From positions 2,108,001 to 2,172,000 of the forward strand of contig NZ_CP045200.1 in assembly GCF_018636735.1 (NCBI RefSeq): a stretch of DNA of 64,000 nucleotides, read 5' to 3'. Origin of the DNA: Erythrobacter sp. 3-20A1M (GTDB taxonomy: Bacteria > Pseudomonadota > Alphaproteobacteria > Sphingomonadales > Sphingomonadaceae). The notes under the pieces were generated by a model, which worked only from the letters and a program-made list of their open reading frames with translations, was not told the DNA's origin and searched no databases. The translations under genes were made by a program, and so were the position numbers. Positions 25,436-34,402 of this stretch are shown here, in pieces (the stretch's first letter is position 1; each line of letters begins with the position of its first letter).

Positions 25436-26853
25436 TGGCAAACTCGGTTCTGATCGTCGAAGACAGCGCGTCCATCGCGCTCGGTTATGCGGCGCAATTG
25501 CAAAGCGCGGGACACAAGGTGGATGTCGCCGAGACGCTGGCGGACGCGAAGGCCGCTCTGCGTGGGGGCGATTTCGACGTCGTGCTGCTGGACCTGCAAT
25601 TGCCCGACGGCAACGGCATGGACCTCCTGAGCAGCAGCGCGTCCGGCGGAAAACCGGCCCCTGCGTTCATCATCGTTACCGCGGACGGCTCCCTCGCCCG
25701 TGCAATCGACGCGATGCGGTTGGGTGCTTACGATTTCCTCGTAAAACCGGTGGCGGGCGAACGGCTGCTGACCACGGTGCGCAACGCCGCTGAACGGGGC
25801 CGTCCTGCGCGCAAGGCACAAACGCCCAAGCGCGCGGACACCGCAGTCGGATATCATGGCTTCATCGGCACGTCTCCTGCCATGCGGCAGGTCTATGACG
25901 CGATCGAGAATATCGCGAGTTCCAAGGCGACCGTCTTCGTGACCGGCGAGAGCGGTACGGGGAAGGAAGTGACCGCCGAGGCGATCCACGCCGCAGGTGC
26001 GCGCGGCAATGGCCCCTTCGTGGCGATAAATTGCGGCGCGATCCCGGAAAGCCTGCTGGAGTCGGAGCTGTTCGGCCATGTGAAAGGCGCCTTCACCGGC
26101 GCGGTCGAGAACCGGATCGGCGCTGCCAAGGCGGCGGACGGCGGCACTCTGTTTCTCGATGAAATCTGCGAAATGGAGCTGAAGCTGCAGGTCAAGCTGC
26201 TGCGTTTCCTGCAAACCGCGACCGTCCAGCCGGTCGGCTCGAGCAAGGTCGAGCCGGTCGACGTGCGGATCGTGTGCGCCACCAACCGCGATCCGATTGC
26301 CGAAGTGGCGGCGGGTCGGTTCCGCGAGGATCTGTTCTATCGCTTGAACGTCATCCCGCTCGAACTCCCGCCGCTGCGCGCGCGCGGCCAGGACGTGCAA
26401 CTGATCGCCGAGCAATTCATGGTGCGCTTCGGCAAGGAAGAGGGGCGCGAGCTGACTGAATTGAGCGAGGAAAGCCGCGCCGCACTGTACGAACATCCAT
26501 GGCCCGGCAATGTCCGCGAGTTGCAGAACACCGTTCGCCGCGCCGTCGTCGTGGGGTCCGGCCCGATCCTGGACCTCGCATTGCAGCGGCATCCCGGCGC
26601 ACCGGACCGGCAGGCTGAGCCAGCCCGCGAGGGGCAGCCCGAAATCGCCAATTCGAGCGCGCCCAGCAACGAGAAACAGGCTGAGCCGCAGGATGTGTGG
26701 GAAGGGATGACGCTCGGTCAGATCGAGCGCTTGGCGATCCATGCGGCGATCAAGCGATGCGGTGGCAATATCACCAAGGCGGCGAAAGCCCTCGATGTCA
26801 GCCCCTCCACCATCTATCGCAAGCTCGAAAAGTGGGGTGCGGCGATCAATTGA
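25435..26853 (+). CDS. NtrC-family sigma-54-dependent response regulator
   Basis: A 472-residue activator. Receiver domain at 1-120 with Glu9-Asp10, phospho-acceptor Asp53 (LLDLQLPD) and Lys104. AAA+ domain with Walker A GESGTGKE (171-178), the sigma-54 contact GAFTGA (218-223), Walker B LFLDE (239-243) and the WPGNVREL region. After a variable linker, a Fis-type helix-turn-helix closes the protein (about 435-470, GNITKAAKALDVSPSTIYRKL). All residues needed for phosphorylation and sigma-54 activation are present. ATG 25435 overlaps the H-NOX stop. The most likely targets are the four sigma-54 promoters in this window. It resembles PrsR-type regulators of EPS loci, but no exosortase or PrsK kinase is seen nearby. 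Confidence 0.93.
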   Translation: MANSVLIVEDSASIALGYAAQLQSAGHKVDVAETLADAKAALRGGDFDVVLLDLQLPDGNGMDLLSSSASGGKPAPAFIIVTADGSLARAIDAMRLGAYDFLVKPVAGERLLTTVRNAAERGRPARKAQTPKRADTAVGYHGFIGTSPAMRQVYDAIENIASSKATVFVTGESGTGKEVTAEAIHAAGARGNGPFVAINCGAIPESLLESELFGHVKGAFTGAVENRIGAAKAADGGTLFLDEICEMELKLQVKLLRFLQTATVQPVGSSKVEPVDVRIVCATNRDPIAEVAAGRFREDLFYRLNVIPLELPPLRARGQDVQLIAEQFMVRFGKEEGRELTELSEESRAALYEHPWPGNVRELQNTVRRAVVVGSGPILDLALQRHPGAPDRQAEPAREGQPEIANSSAPSNEKQAEPQDVWEGMTLGQIERLAIHAAIKRCGGNITKAAKALDVSPSTIYRKLEKWGAAIN

Positions 26854-26859
26854 GCGGAT

Positions 26860-26898
26860 CCGGCTTCGCGACGTTGCCTTTGCATGGCGCGAAGCCGG
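26860..26898 (+). terminator. Hairpin after the sigma-54 activator gene, possible terminator
   Basis: CCGGCTTCGCG (26860-26870) and CGCGAAGCCGG (26888-26898) form a perfect 11-bp stem with a 17-base loop, six bases after the stop codon. There is no T run, so it may act as a weak or bidirectional terminator between convergent genes, or only protect the RNA. Confidence 0.45.
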
Positions 26899-26928
26899 CA
26901 TCGCCGACAGCCGACAACAGCCCAGTAA

Positions 26929-27813
26929 TTAACTGCCTATTCCGTTCAGCGTGGCCACGGCCTCCGCAGGCAGGTGGAGATTGGCTGCCGCGACTTTCTG
27001 GCGCAGATGCTCGACCGAACTCGTTCCGGGAATCAACAGGATATTGGGCGACCGCTGCAGCAGCCAGGCAAGTGCGACCTGCATCGGCGTCGCTTCCATA
27101 TCCCGCGCGACATTCTCCAGCGTGTCCGATTGCAAGGGATCGAACCCGCCGAGCGGGAAGAACGGGACATAGGCAATCCCCTCGTCCGCGAGGTGATCGA
27201 TCAGATCATCGTCACCGCGATTGGCGAGATTGTACATGTTCTGCACGCAGACGATCTCGGTCATCGAACGCGCCGCCTCGACCTGTTCGGGCAGGGCGTT
27301 GCTGATGCCCAGCGCGCCGATCCGCCCGCGTTCCTTCAGCGCGATGAGCGGTTCGAGCATCGGCCTTACATCGCCGGAAGTGGGTCCCGCGTCGCCTTCA
27401 CCGAACATCAACCGCAGGTTCGCGATCTCGATCCGCTCGATCCCGAGATTGTCGCAGTTGCTTTCGACCGCGTCGATCAGTTCCTGCGGCTCCATCGCCG
27501 GCAGCCAGGCACCTTCGTCATCGCGGCTTGCGCCAAGCTTGGTGACGATCGTCAGCCCTTCGGGGAAAGGGGCCAGCGCTTCGCGGATCACGCGGTTGGT
27601 GTGGTGCGGGCCGTAGAAGTCGCTCGTGTCGATATGGTCGATGCCGAGCGCGAGTGCTTCGCGTAGCACGGCGATCGCGCCCTCGCGGTCCTTCGGCGGG
27701 CCGAAAACATGCGGTCCGGCAAGCTGCATCGCGCCGTAGCCCATCCGGTGGACGGTGCGGTGGCCCAAGGCGAAGGTGCCCGAATTGGCGATGGCGTTGT
27801 CTGTCGTAAGCAT
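26929..27813 (-). CDS. Aldo/keto reductase
   Basis: A 294-residue NADPH-dependent oxidoreductase of the TIM-barrel AKR family, close to the YdhF/Tas-like group. The catalytic Asp and Tyr lie in HIDTSDFYGPH, the Lys in IVTKLG; in place of the usual catalytic His the strand reads IANLRLM. The NADP-binding end LLIPGTSSVEHLRQK is present. It follows the NmrA-type oxidoreductase by 11 bases and forms a two-gene operon facing a TetR gene, so control by that repressor is likely. The substrate, some aldehyde or ketone, is unknown. Confidence 0.9.
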   Translation of the reverse strand: MLTTDNAIANSGTFALGHRTVHRMGYGAMQLAGPHVFGPPKDREGAIAVLREALALGIDHIDTSDFYGPHHTNRVIREALAPFPEGLTIVTKLGASRDDEGAWLPAMEPQELIDAVESNCDNLGIERIEIANLRLMFGEGDAGPTSGDVRPMLEPLIALKERGRIGALGISNALPEQVEAARSMTEIVCVQNMYNLANRGDDDLIDHLADEGIAYVPFFPLGGFDPLQSDTLENVARDMEATPMQVALAWLLQRSPNILLIPGTSSVEHLRQKVAAANLHLPAEAVATLNGIGS

Positions 27814-27824
27814 TGGAAATTCCT

Positions 27825-28700
27825 TTAGTCGTGATTGGTTTGGGCGGCCGGAGCCAGTGCGGCCGCGAGCACTTCGCGCAGCGGTGTGGGCTTGCGGCCG
27901 AGGAGGTTTTCGAGCGTCGGGTCCACAGTGCTGAAATCACCTCGGCGAGAGGCACGGAAGGTCCCCAGCAGCATTTCGGCGTAGTGCTCGGGCACGCCCG
28001 CCGCGACTTTCGCCGCTTTCCATTCCGCGTCCGAAACGACGGTGTGGCGAACCTCGCGGCCGGTGATTTGCGAAGCGAGTTCGGCAATCTCGGCCATGGT
28101 CCAAGCGCGCGATGCCGTAAGCGGCGGGGTCGCCCCGTCGAAGGTCGCCTCGCCTGCGAGGAGTGCCGCGTCCGCCTGTGCCAAATCGTCGCGCGCCGTC
28201 CAGCAGACCGTGCCATCCTCGGGCACGCGCAATTCGCCGCGCTTCAAATCCTCGCCAATCATGTGCAGGCAACTCTCGGCGTAGAAACCATGGCGTAGCG
28301 ACGTAAATGCAATGCCAGTTTCGGCCAGATCGGTTTCGGTCGCGGCATGCTGGTCGGCGGGCGCAAAAGGCGATCCCTCGCGCGCGCCGGCATGGGAAGT
28401 GTAGAAGATGCGTTCGACACCCGCTTCCTGGGCTGCGGCGATGGCATTGTGGTGCAATCCCCGCGCCTCTTCGCCGAGCTTGTCGACCGAGACAATCTCG
28501 ATCCGCTCGATCCCGGTGAAAGCGTCGGGCAGGCTGGCCGGATCGGCGAAGTCTGCGCGCCGCACGGCGACACTCTCGGGCGGCGAGAGCGAACCCGGCT
28601 CGCGCGAAGCGGCGATAATCTGCGCCGGAGCAGTGCGTTCTGAAAGATATTCTACAATCGCGCGGCCGAGATGGCCATTGGCGCCTGTGACCAAGATCAT
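27825..28700 (-). CDS. NmrA/QorB-type NAD(P)H-binding oxidoreductase
   Basis: A 291-residue atypical short-chain dehydrogenase. It starts with a Rossmann fold (MILVTGANGHLGRAIVEYL) and has the long C-terminal part of NmrA/QorB proteins (TLENLLGRKPTPLREVL is typical of the quinone oxidoreductase 2 group). It probably reduces quinones or senses NAD(P). First gene of the operon with the aldo/keto reductase; the intergenic operator lies 33 bases before its start. Confidence 0.88.
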   Translation of the reverse strand: MILVTGANGHLGRAIVEYLSERTAPAQIIAASREPGSLSPPESVAVRRADFADPASLPDAFTGIERIEIVSVDKLGEEARGLHHNAIAAAQEAGVERIFYTSHAGAREGSPFAPADQHAATETDLAETGIAFTSLRHGFYAESCLHMIGEDLKRGELRVPEDGTVCWTARDDLAQADAALLAGEATFDGATPPLTASRAWTMAEIAELASQITGREVRHTVVSDAEWKAAKVAAGVPEHYAEMLLGTFRASRRGDFSTVDPTLENLLGRKPTPLREVLAAALAPAAQTNHD

Positions 28701-28732
28701 GACTGCATTCCTTCCGGTGATATCGCTTTTCA

Positions 28733-28747
28733 GTTATCAGTGATAAC
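28733..28747. promoter_or_regulatory. TetR-type operator between the oxidoreductase operon and its regulator
   Basis: GTTATCAGTGATAAC is a perfect 7-1-7 palindrome in the 101-base divergent gap. Its place beside both starts fits repression of both the oxidoreductase operon and the tetR gene by the TetR protein. Confidence 0.7.
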
Positions 28748-28801
28748 ATTAATACGCAATCGGCGCTATCATTGTTCCCGTATCGTCGATAATGATTGGT
28801 C

Positions 28802-29518
28802 ATGACGATGGACGCCACCGACACCGACACCGACACCGATACCGATACGAGGCGGGCCGTGCTTGATGCTGCTGCCGAGCTGATCGCAAGCGGCGGAACC
28901 GCTGCGCTGACGACGCGCGCCGTCGCGGCGAAAGCGTCGATTCAACCGCCCACGCTCTACCGCATCTTCGGCGATAAGCGCGGCCTGCTCGACGCCGTAG
29001 CGCAAGACAGGCTGGCGCGGTTCGTGGCGGAAAAGGAAGCCGATCAGCCGCATCCCGATCCGGTCGAGGAGCTGCGGCGGGGGTGGAGCCGCTATGTCGC
29101 CTTCGGGCTCGAGAATCCAGAGGTGTTCGCGATCATGAACGAGATCGGTTCGCCCTTGGCGCAGTCGCCTGCGTCGCTGGCCGGGATGGCGGCCCTGCGC
29201 CGCCGCGCGGCGCAGATCGCGCAGGCCGGACGCCTTCGGGTCGCGGAAGAGCGGGCTGTCGCGTTGGTCCATGCATCCGCGGTCGGTATCGTGACCACGC
29301 TTCTGGCCTTACCGCCCGAGGAACGTGACGAGCAGATGCTCACCCTCGCCCGCGATGCGGCGATTGCTGCGATCGTGGATGAGACGGCAGCTTCGCAAGA
29401 ATCCGGGCCGGTTCCCCACGCCATCGCCCTGCGCGCGCACCTCGACGATACGGCAGGGCTTTCTATGGCGGAAAAATCGCTACTGCGTGAATGGCTAGAG
29501 CGGTTGATAGGGCGTTGA
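28802..29518 (+). CDS. TetR-family repressor with a TD-repeat N-terminus
   Basis: A 238-residue regulator. The N-terminal helix-turn-helix is clear (LTTRAVAAKASIQPPTLYRIFGDKRGLLDAV); the C-terminal ligand domain is not assigned. It faces the NmrA/AKR operon across a gap with a perfect palindrome and probably represses both directions until an electrophile or quinone-like ligand binds. ATG 28802 is chosen; TTG 28796 is possible. Just after the start, the codons for Thr-Asp are repeated five times (28817-28846: ACCGAC three times, ACCGAT twice), a microsatellite whose slippage would stay in frame. Confidence 0.88.
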   Translation: MTMDATDTDTDTDTDTRRAVLDAAAELIASGGTAALTTRAVAAKASIQPPTLYRIFGDKRGLLDAVAQDRLARFVAEKEADQPHPDPVEELRRGWSRYVAFGLENPEVFAIMNEIGSPLAQSPASLAGMAALRRRAAQIAQAGRLRVAEERAVALVHASAVGIVTTLLALPPEERDEQMLTLARDAAIAAIVDETAASQESGPVPHAIALRAHLDDTAGLSMAEKSLLREWLERLIGR

Positions 29519-29748
29519 GAAGCCGACGCTGAATTTACCTTCGGGCTTGCGCCGATCGAATCCGCTTAGCTCCATCGAACCTGGCAGACTGCGTGCGCAT
29601 GATACCATACCACTGCCGCACGCGCCTTCCAGCGCTCGAGCAGCGAGCAAGGCCTTCGGTGCGCTCGCCAATTCGAAGGTCGGGGCGTTACCACAATTGA
29701 ATCACACGGCGGATCGGAACGCTCGTGCGAGGGGCCGGCTCACAACGC
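29519..29748. other. Gap between tetR and the island repeat, no gene seen
   Basis: Open frames here have no ribosome site and no recognisable pattern. It is the last stretch before the left copy of the 72-bp repeat, so it probably marks the chromosomal side of the island junction. Confidence 0.5.
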
Positions 29749-29820
29749 AAGCCGCAGGAAACCTTGGCTTTTCTCGGTCGTCGGTGGATCGTTGGGAACA
29801 GGGTAGTGGCGGAGACGGAG
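29749..29820. repeat. Left attachment-type direct repeat of the genomic island (72 bp)
   Basis: This 72-bp stretch recurs at 61678-61749 with only two differences, in the same orientation. On the minus strand it begins CTCCGTCTCCGCCA, which looks like the 3' end of a tRNA-Ser including CCA, a common target of P4-type integrases. No tRNA body is attached here; the next bases form a short palindrome (GACTTATTAAGTC, 29821-29833). Confidence 0.8.
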
Positions 29821-30802
29821 GACTTATTAAGTCAAAACCTAATGATTTGAAATGAAATTTCTTTCAAATTTCCGCCGAACCAAGTCCCACGATATAACCC
29901 ACGCGCCTAAATCCGACGCTTTTTCTCTGCGCTAAATGTCCATGGTTGTCCAGAACTTTTCGCCGACTTCCAACCCCGCTTCTAATTACGGCTGACTATC
30001 ACACCCGGGGCGAAATAGGTGACGATTTGCTGCCAACGAATGGGCAATGGATTATGGCGCGTATGGCTCCGCCAGGCCGCCTGCCTTGCGGCGAGGATGG
30101 GAGGGGGACGGAAAACCGAAAATTGATGCCCTGGCGCGGGCCAGCGGGCATCAGCCCGCCATTCGGGGGCGTTTATTTGCGGTTTCGGGAACGAGAGGGC
30201 GAAGCCCTTAGCGTTCCCGCGCAAGGATCGCGGCAGCGATCCGCACAAGCAACGGTACCCTTGCACGGCGTGAAGCCGCCGGAGGTCCTGCGCGTGCAAT
30301 CAGTGCGTCAGCGGGCGTCCGGCAATGAGAGAGGCAAGAGTGCCTGCGGGTTAGCTCGGGAAGGCCGCGCCCTCAGGAGCGCGCAGCGCGGGACAGAGCG
30401 CGTCCTCCAGAAATTCCCGCTCAACATCGAACTGCTCCTGATCGTCACCCGCATGGGCCGGGACTACAGGCCCGGTCCGCGCAGTGGATAGAGCAGGTCG
30501 CCCGAAGGGCAGCCTTTCATCAAGGCGTTCCTTGAGGAATGTCAGCTTTGCGCCCTAATTGCCGTCATTCGAGCGGCGCGGCGTCGTTCCTGAAAGCCGA
30601 CATTCGTTCACGAAGTGGCATTCGGAGCGGCTGGGTCGAAGTTGAACGGCGGCTTTCGGATTGGCGCTCAAGCAGCTCGGCAACTTATTCGTATAGTCTA
30701 CCGAGGGATCTCGCCCGGATGAGAACGCTTCCGTTGTTGTAGCGACCGCTTCTATGCCTATGATGGCGATGACAAACCTTTGGAAATCGGACCGGACAGC
30801 AA
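29821..30802. other. Non-coding left end of the island
   Basis: Nearly 1 kb without a gene I can support. The first 100 bases are AT-rich and hold two inverted repeats (GACTTA/TAAGTC at 29821-29833; TTTGAAA/TTTCAAA at 29846-29868) that could be integrase arm sites or a promoter. A 181-residue open frame at 29946-30491 has arginine-rich, noise-like composition and is not called. The last 250 bases should hold the promoter of the defence operon, but no clear boxes were found. Confidence 0.5.
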
Positions 30803-33800
30803 TTGGCAGGCGCAGCAAAATCAAATCGATCGCGCCGGCGAAAGCGGCTGCCACTCGATCGACGCTTTACCTTTCTGGGCGACGCGGTCGCGGTCGGCGA
30901 CCGCAAGGCGCTCCGTTCCGCCCAGTTCGAAGTGCTCGACACCGCTTCCGGAATCGAGCGGAGCCTCAAACTTTGGCGCAAGACCGGCGCCGCGGTCGAT
31001 GCCGATCTACGCCAGCTCTGGCTCCACGAGATGCGCCAGGTTCAGCGCGTCATGTCCTATTCGGGCGCGCGCGAGGTTGTCGTCGACATCCTTGAATTCG
31101 TCGAGGACGATGATGAGTTCGGCGTGCTGCTCGAGACGGCCGGCCAGCCGCTAACCAACAAGCTCCAACGCGTCTCGCGCCAGCACTGGCTCAAGAATCT
31201 GGGCGCACCCAGGCCTCGCGCGCTGTTCTGGCGCAACATCCGCCGCATCGTCGACGCGCTCGGTATCGTCCATGCCCAGGGGCTGGTCCATGGCAATCTC
31301 TCGACCGATTCGCTGATGACCGAAGGCGCCGAGGATCCGGATTTCCAGCTCACCGGATTCGAATGGAGCCTGTGGCTCACCGCCGACAAGGCCCAGCGTA
31401 CGCATGCCAGGCTTGGCGGCAGCGGCGACGCGGTTCGCGCCCAGTGCTATTCGTTCGAGGAGGACTGGAAGGCGCTCGGCCGCATGACCGCGCACTGTCT
31501 CGATGCCGTCGTGCGCACATCGGGCGACGTGCAGGCCGCCGGCAAGGCCGAATCGCCGATCGCGCTGAGCCTCGCCGAACGCGCACTGATCAAGCGGCTC
31601 GCGGCGCCAACGCGGTTCGACAATCTCGATGTTGTCTCGCTCGGCCGCGCGATCGACGACATCGTCGCAGAGGTCGGCCGGCCGGGCTCGGCACGCGCCG
31701 GCAGCTTCATCCTGATGTTCTCGCAGAATGCCGGTCTTGGTGGCGCCGTTTATACCGTCACCGATGGCGCGATCCCCGAAGACGAATATCGCGATCAACT
31801 CGACTGGGTGCGTGCCGATCTGGACCGCGGCGTGGCGCTACTCGTCCCGCGCGAGTTCGCCCCCGGCCAGAGCCGGCTTCAGCTGGTCAGCGATCAGATG
31901 ATCTACACGCTCGGACCTCTCCGCCAGGAAGGCACCGCCGCCTGGGACGTCGCGGTCTGTTCGCAGGTCAAGCCGCGCGGCGACGCGCTGCGTCTGGGTG
32001 GGCATGACGAGCACGACCTTGTCCAGCCGATCACGGTCGCGACCGCGGTGCGCACCGCGACCGATCTGCGCGCTAGGCTCGGACCCGAGGCGCTCGACTG
32101 GAGTGGCTTCGCCACGGCCGGAAAAGGGGCGATGGCCTATGACCAGGTCGATCTGGTGCGGCAGGCGCTGCTTCTTATTCAGATCGTCGAGGCGGTTATC
32201 AAGTCTCTCGAAGTCTATCCGCTTGAGGTCCTCGAGATCGAGCGCCGGGAGGGGCGGCGCTATGCGATCGTTCGGGCTGAGCCGAACAATGACCGCGACC
32301 GCCTCGCGCGCAAGGTCGGGCTGGTCGACACCGAGAACGCGCTGAAACGCCTGTTCGAGGACGATCATCGCGACGGCGAGGCAAAATGGCGCATTTCGCA
32401 GGCAGCAACGCTCGGCGCGAGCCGCACTGGCGATGTGGTCGCGACGTTTATCGAGTTGCGCGAGCATCGCGGCCGCCATGGCTATCGCTTCGAGATCGAC
32501 GAAGCGCTCCCGTCGAACGGGCCGTTCTTCCTGCGCACAGAGCGTGACACCGGCACCGAGGGTGTGATCAGCCGCCGCCTGCGCAACATCAAAGCGCTCG
32601 GCACCCGTGTCGATCTTGCCGAGATGCTGACCGACCCCTGGCGCGTCCGGCGATCGAGCCGCGAAACGCTCGACGACTCCGCGCGGGCTGACGCGCATTT
32701 CCAGGACCTCGATTTGCCCAAGCGCGCGGCGCTTGAAGGGCTGTGGTCGACGCTGCCCTCCTACTTCGTCGTCGGTCCGCCAGGCGTTGGCAAAACCCGG
32801 CTTGCCACCGAGACCGTCCGCCGCCGCTTCTCCGAGGACCGATCAACCCGGATCTTGCTGACCGCGCAGGGTCACGACGCGCTCGATCATCTCCAGGAGG
32901 AAGTGAAAGCCACGCTCCACGCCAACGGCATGGATGATGTCATCCTCGTACGCTCGACTGCAAGCGAGCGGCGCCCGCGCAGCGACCAAGACCTCCATGC
33001 CACCGGGCTCGACTATCTGCGCCGCCTATCGGAAAGCCCGATCGCTCGCGACGCGCCCGGGCCTTTGCGCGACCGTGTGGTCCAGTTGCTGAATGCTGGC
33101 CAGCGCCTGACCCGGTCGAAAGACGCTGTCGACAAGGACGACCGGGTCGCGCTCAACGCCGTCTCCAGCCTCATCCTCGATGCTGCCAATATCGTCGTCT
33201 CCACCGCCAACTCGCCCGATGTCGAGCGGCTGATCGAGGCGCGCGAGCAGTTCGACTGGGTGATCGTCGAGGAAGCCGCCAAGGCAACCGGACCCGAACT
33301 TGCCGGTCCGATGATGCTGTCGGGGCGCCGCCTGCTGATCGGCGACCATCACCAGCTGCCGCCCTTTGACGCCGACCGGCTGGTCAAAGTGCTCCAGAAC
33401 CACGCCCTGGTCGGCCAAGCGATTGAGCTCGCCGACCAATTTGTCGGGCCGCTGCTCCGCGACGGCGAATCCTCCGAGCTCACCGCGCTTACCGGCGACG
33501 CCAATCGCCTGCGCGACGTCACCGACACGGCGCTGCGCCTGTTCGAACCGTTCCGTACCTTCGTCGAGGAGGACGAGCGCCGCCGACTCGCCAACCCGAA
33601 CCACCGCACGATCTCGGGCACCTTGACCGAGCAGCGCCGGATGGATCCCGCAATTGCCCGGGTCGTGTCGCAGGCCTTTTACGGCGGCGCCCTGGAGACT
33701 CAGCCGGAGCGCGCAAATGCCGCGTTCGACAAACCGCGGCCGTTCGAGGTCCTCGCTCCCTTGCCGGCATCCCCCATCGTCATCGCCAATTTCAAGCATG

Positions 33801-34402
33801 TCAGCGCGACCGGCGCCCGAGAGTCGGTCGAGCACGCGCGGCCGCGCTGGCACAATCCCGGTGAGGTCGATGCGGTCGTCTCGATCCTCGAGTATCTGCG
33901 GGCCCGCGACGGCGAAAAGTCGCCGAGCCTGGTCGTGCTCTCGTTCTACAATGCCCAGGTCGACAAGCTCAGCGAACGCATCGACGGGGCCGTACGGAGC
34001 GGGCCGTTGGCGCATCTTGGATCCTTCCGGCCGGTCGTGCAGGGCGGCAAATGGGTGACCACCGTCGATGGCTTTCAAGGCAACGAGGCGGATGTCGTCG
34101 TCCTGTCGCTCGTCCGCAACAATGCCGGGAGCGGAATGCGCGCGCTCGGGTTCCTTCGCGACAAGCGCCGCATGAACGTCGCGCTCAGTCGCGCCAAGTC
34201 CAAGCTCATCATCGTCGGCAGCGTCGACTTTCTGCGCGAGGCGGTACGTGGCGTGAACCCAGATGCCGGCAGTCACGATCTCTCGTTCCTTAACACCGTC
34301 GCGGAGACGCTCGACGCGCTCACCGGCGAGACTCGCCCCGACGGCATCCCCCAAGCCTGTTTCGTCGATCCGGCGATCTTTCTGGGCCAGCGCCCATGCT
34401 GA
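30803..34402 (+). CDS. mkoA: Mokosh type I helicase with N-terminal kinase-like domain (MkoA)
   Basis: A 1199-residue protein with an N-terminal Ser/Thr kinase-like fold (about 30-290) and a C-terminal UPF1/DNA2-type SF1 helicase (COG1112 style). Helicase motifs: GPPGVGKT (658-665), VEEAAKA (823 on), GDHHQLPPF, then TVDGFQGNEADVVVLSLVRN and MNVALSRAKSKLIIVG. In the kinase part the HRD loop reads HGN (163-165) and DFG is replaced by TGFEW, so it looks catalytically weak or dead. A helicase-kinase followed by a PLD nuclease gene is the published layout of Mokosh type I anti-phage systems. Start taken as TTG 30803; the next ATG would remove about 78 residues, so the true start is uncertain. Confidence 0.82.
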   Translation: MAGAAKSNRSRRRKRLPLDRRFTFLGDAVAVGDRKALRSAQFEVLDTASGIERSLKLWRKTGAAVDADLRQLWLHEMRQVQRVMSYSGAREVVVDILEFVEDDDEFGVLLETAGQPLTNKLQRVSRQHWLKNLGAPRPRALFWRNIRRIVDALGIVHAQGLVHGNLSTDSLMTEGAEDPDFQLTGFEWSLWLTADKAQRTHARLGGSGDAVRAQCYSFEEDWKALGRMTAHCLDAVVRTSGDVQAAGKAESPIALSLAERALIKRLAAPTRFDNLDVVSLGRAIDDIVAEVGRPGSARAGSFILMFSQNAGLGGAVYTVTDGAIPEDEYRDQLDWVRADLDRGVALLVPREFAPGQSRLQLVSDQMIYTLGPLRQEGTAAWDVAVCSQVKPRGDALRLGGHDEHDLVQPITVATAVRTATDLRARLGPEALDWSGFATAGKGAMAYDQVDLVRQALLLIQIVEAVIKSLEVYPLEVLEIERREGRRYAIVRAEPNNDRDRLARKVGLVDTENALKRLFEDDHRDGEAKWRISQAATLGASRTGDVVATFIELREHRGRHGYRFEIDEALPSNGPFFLRTERDTGTEGVISRRLRNIKALGTRVDLAEMLTDPWRVRRSSRETLDDSARADAHFQDLDLPKRAALEGLWSTLPSYFVVGPPGVGKTRLATETVRRRFSEDRSTRILLTAQGHDALDHLQEEVKATLHANGMDDVILVRSTASERRPRSDQDLHATGLDYLRRLSESPIARDAPGPLRDRVVQLLNAGQRLTRSKDAVDKDDRVALNAVSSLILDAANIVVSTANSPDVERLIEAREQFDWVIVEEAAKATGPELAGPMMLSGRRLLIGDHHQLPPFDADRLVKVLQNHALVGQAIELADQFVGPLLRDGESSELTALTGDANRLRDVTDTALRLFEPFRTFVEEDERRRLANPNHRTISGTLTEQRRMDPAIARVVSQAFYGGALETQPERANAAFDKPRPFEVLAPLPASPIVIANFKHVSATGARESVEHARPRWHNPGEVDAVVSILEYLRARDGEKSPSLVVLSFYNAQVDKLSERIDGAVRSGPLAHLGSFRPVVQGGKWVTTVDGFQGNEADVVVLSLVRNNAGSGMRALGFLRDKRRMNVALSRAKSKLIIVGSVDFLREAVRGVNPDAGSHDLSFLNTVAETLDALTGETRPDGIPQACFVDPAIFLGQRPC

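Noticed and set aside
29946-30491. 181-residue open frame at the left end of the island
   Set aside because: Arginine-rich, noise-like, no start signal and no recognisable motif.
30470-30515. tRNA-like string (AGTGGATAGAGCAGG)
   Set aside because: Looks like a D-arm, but no acceptor stem, anticodon arm or T-arm can be folded around it.
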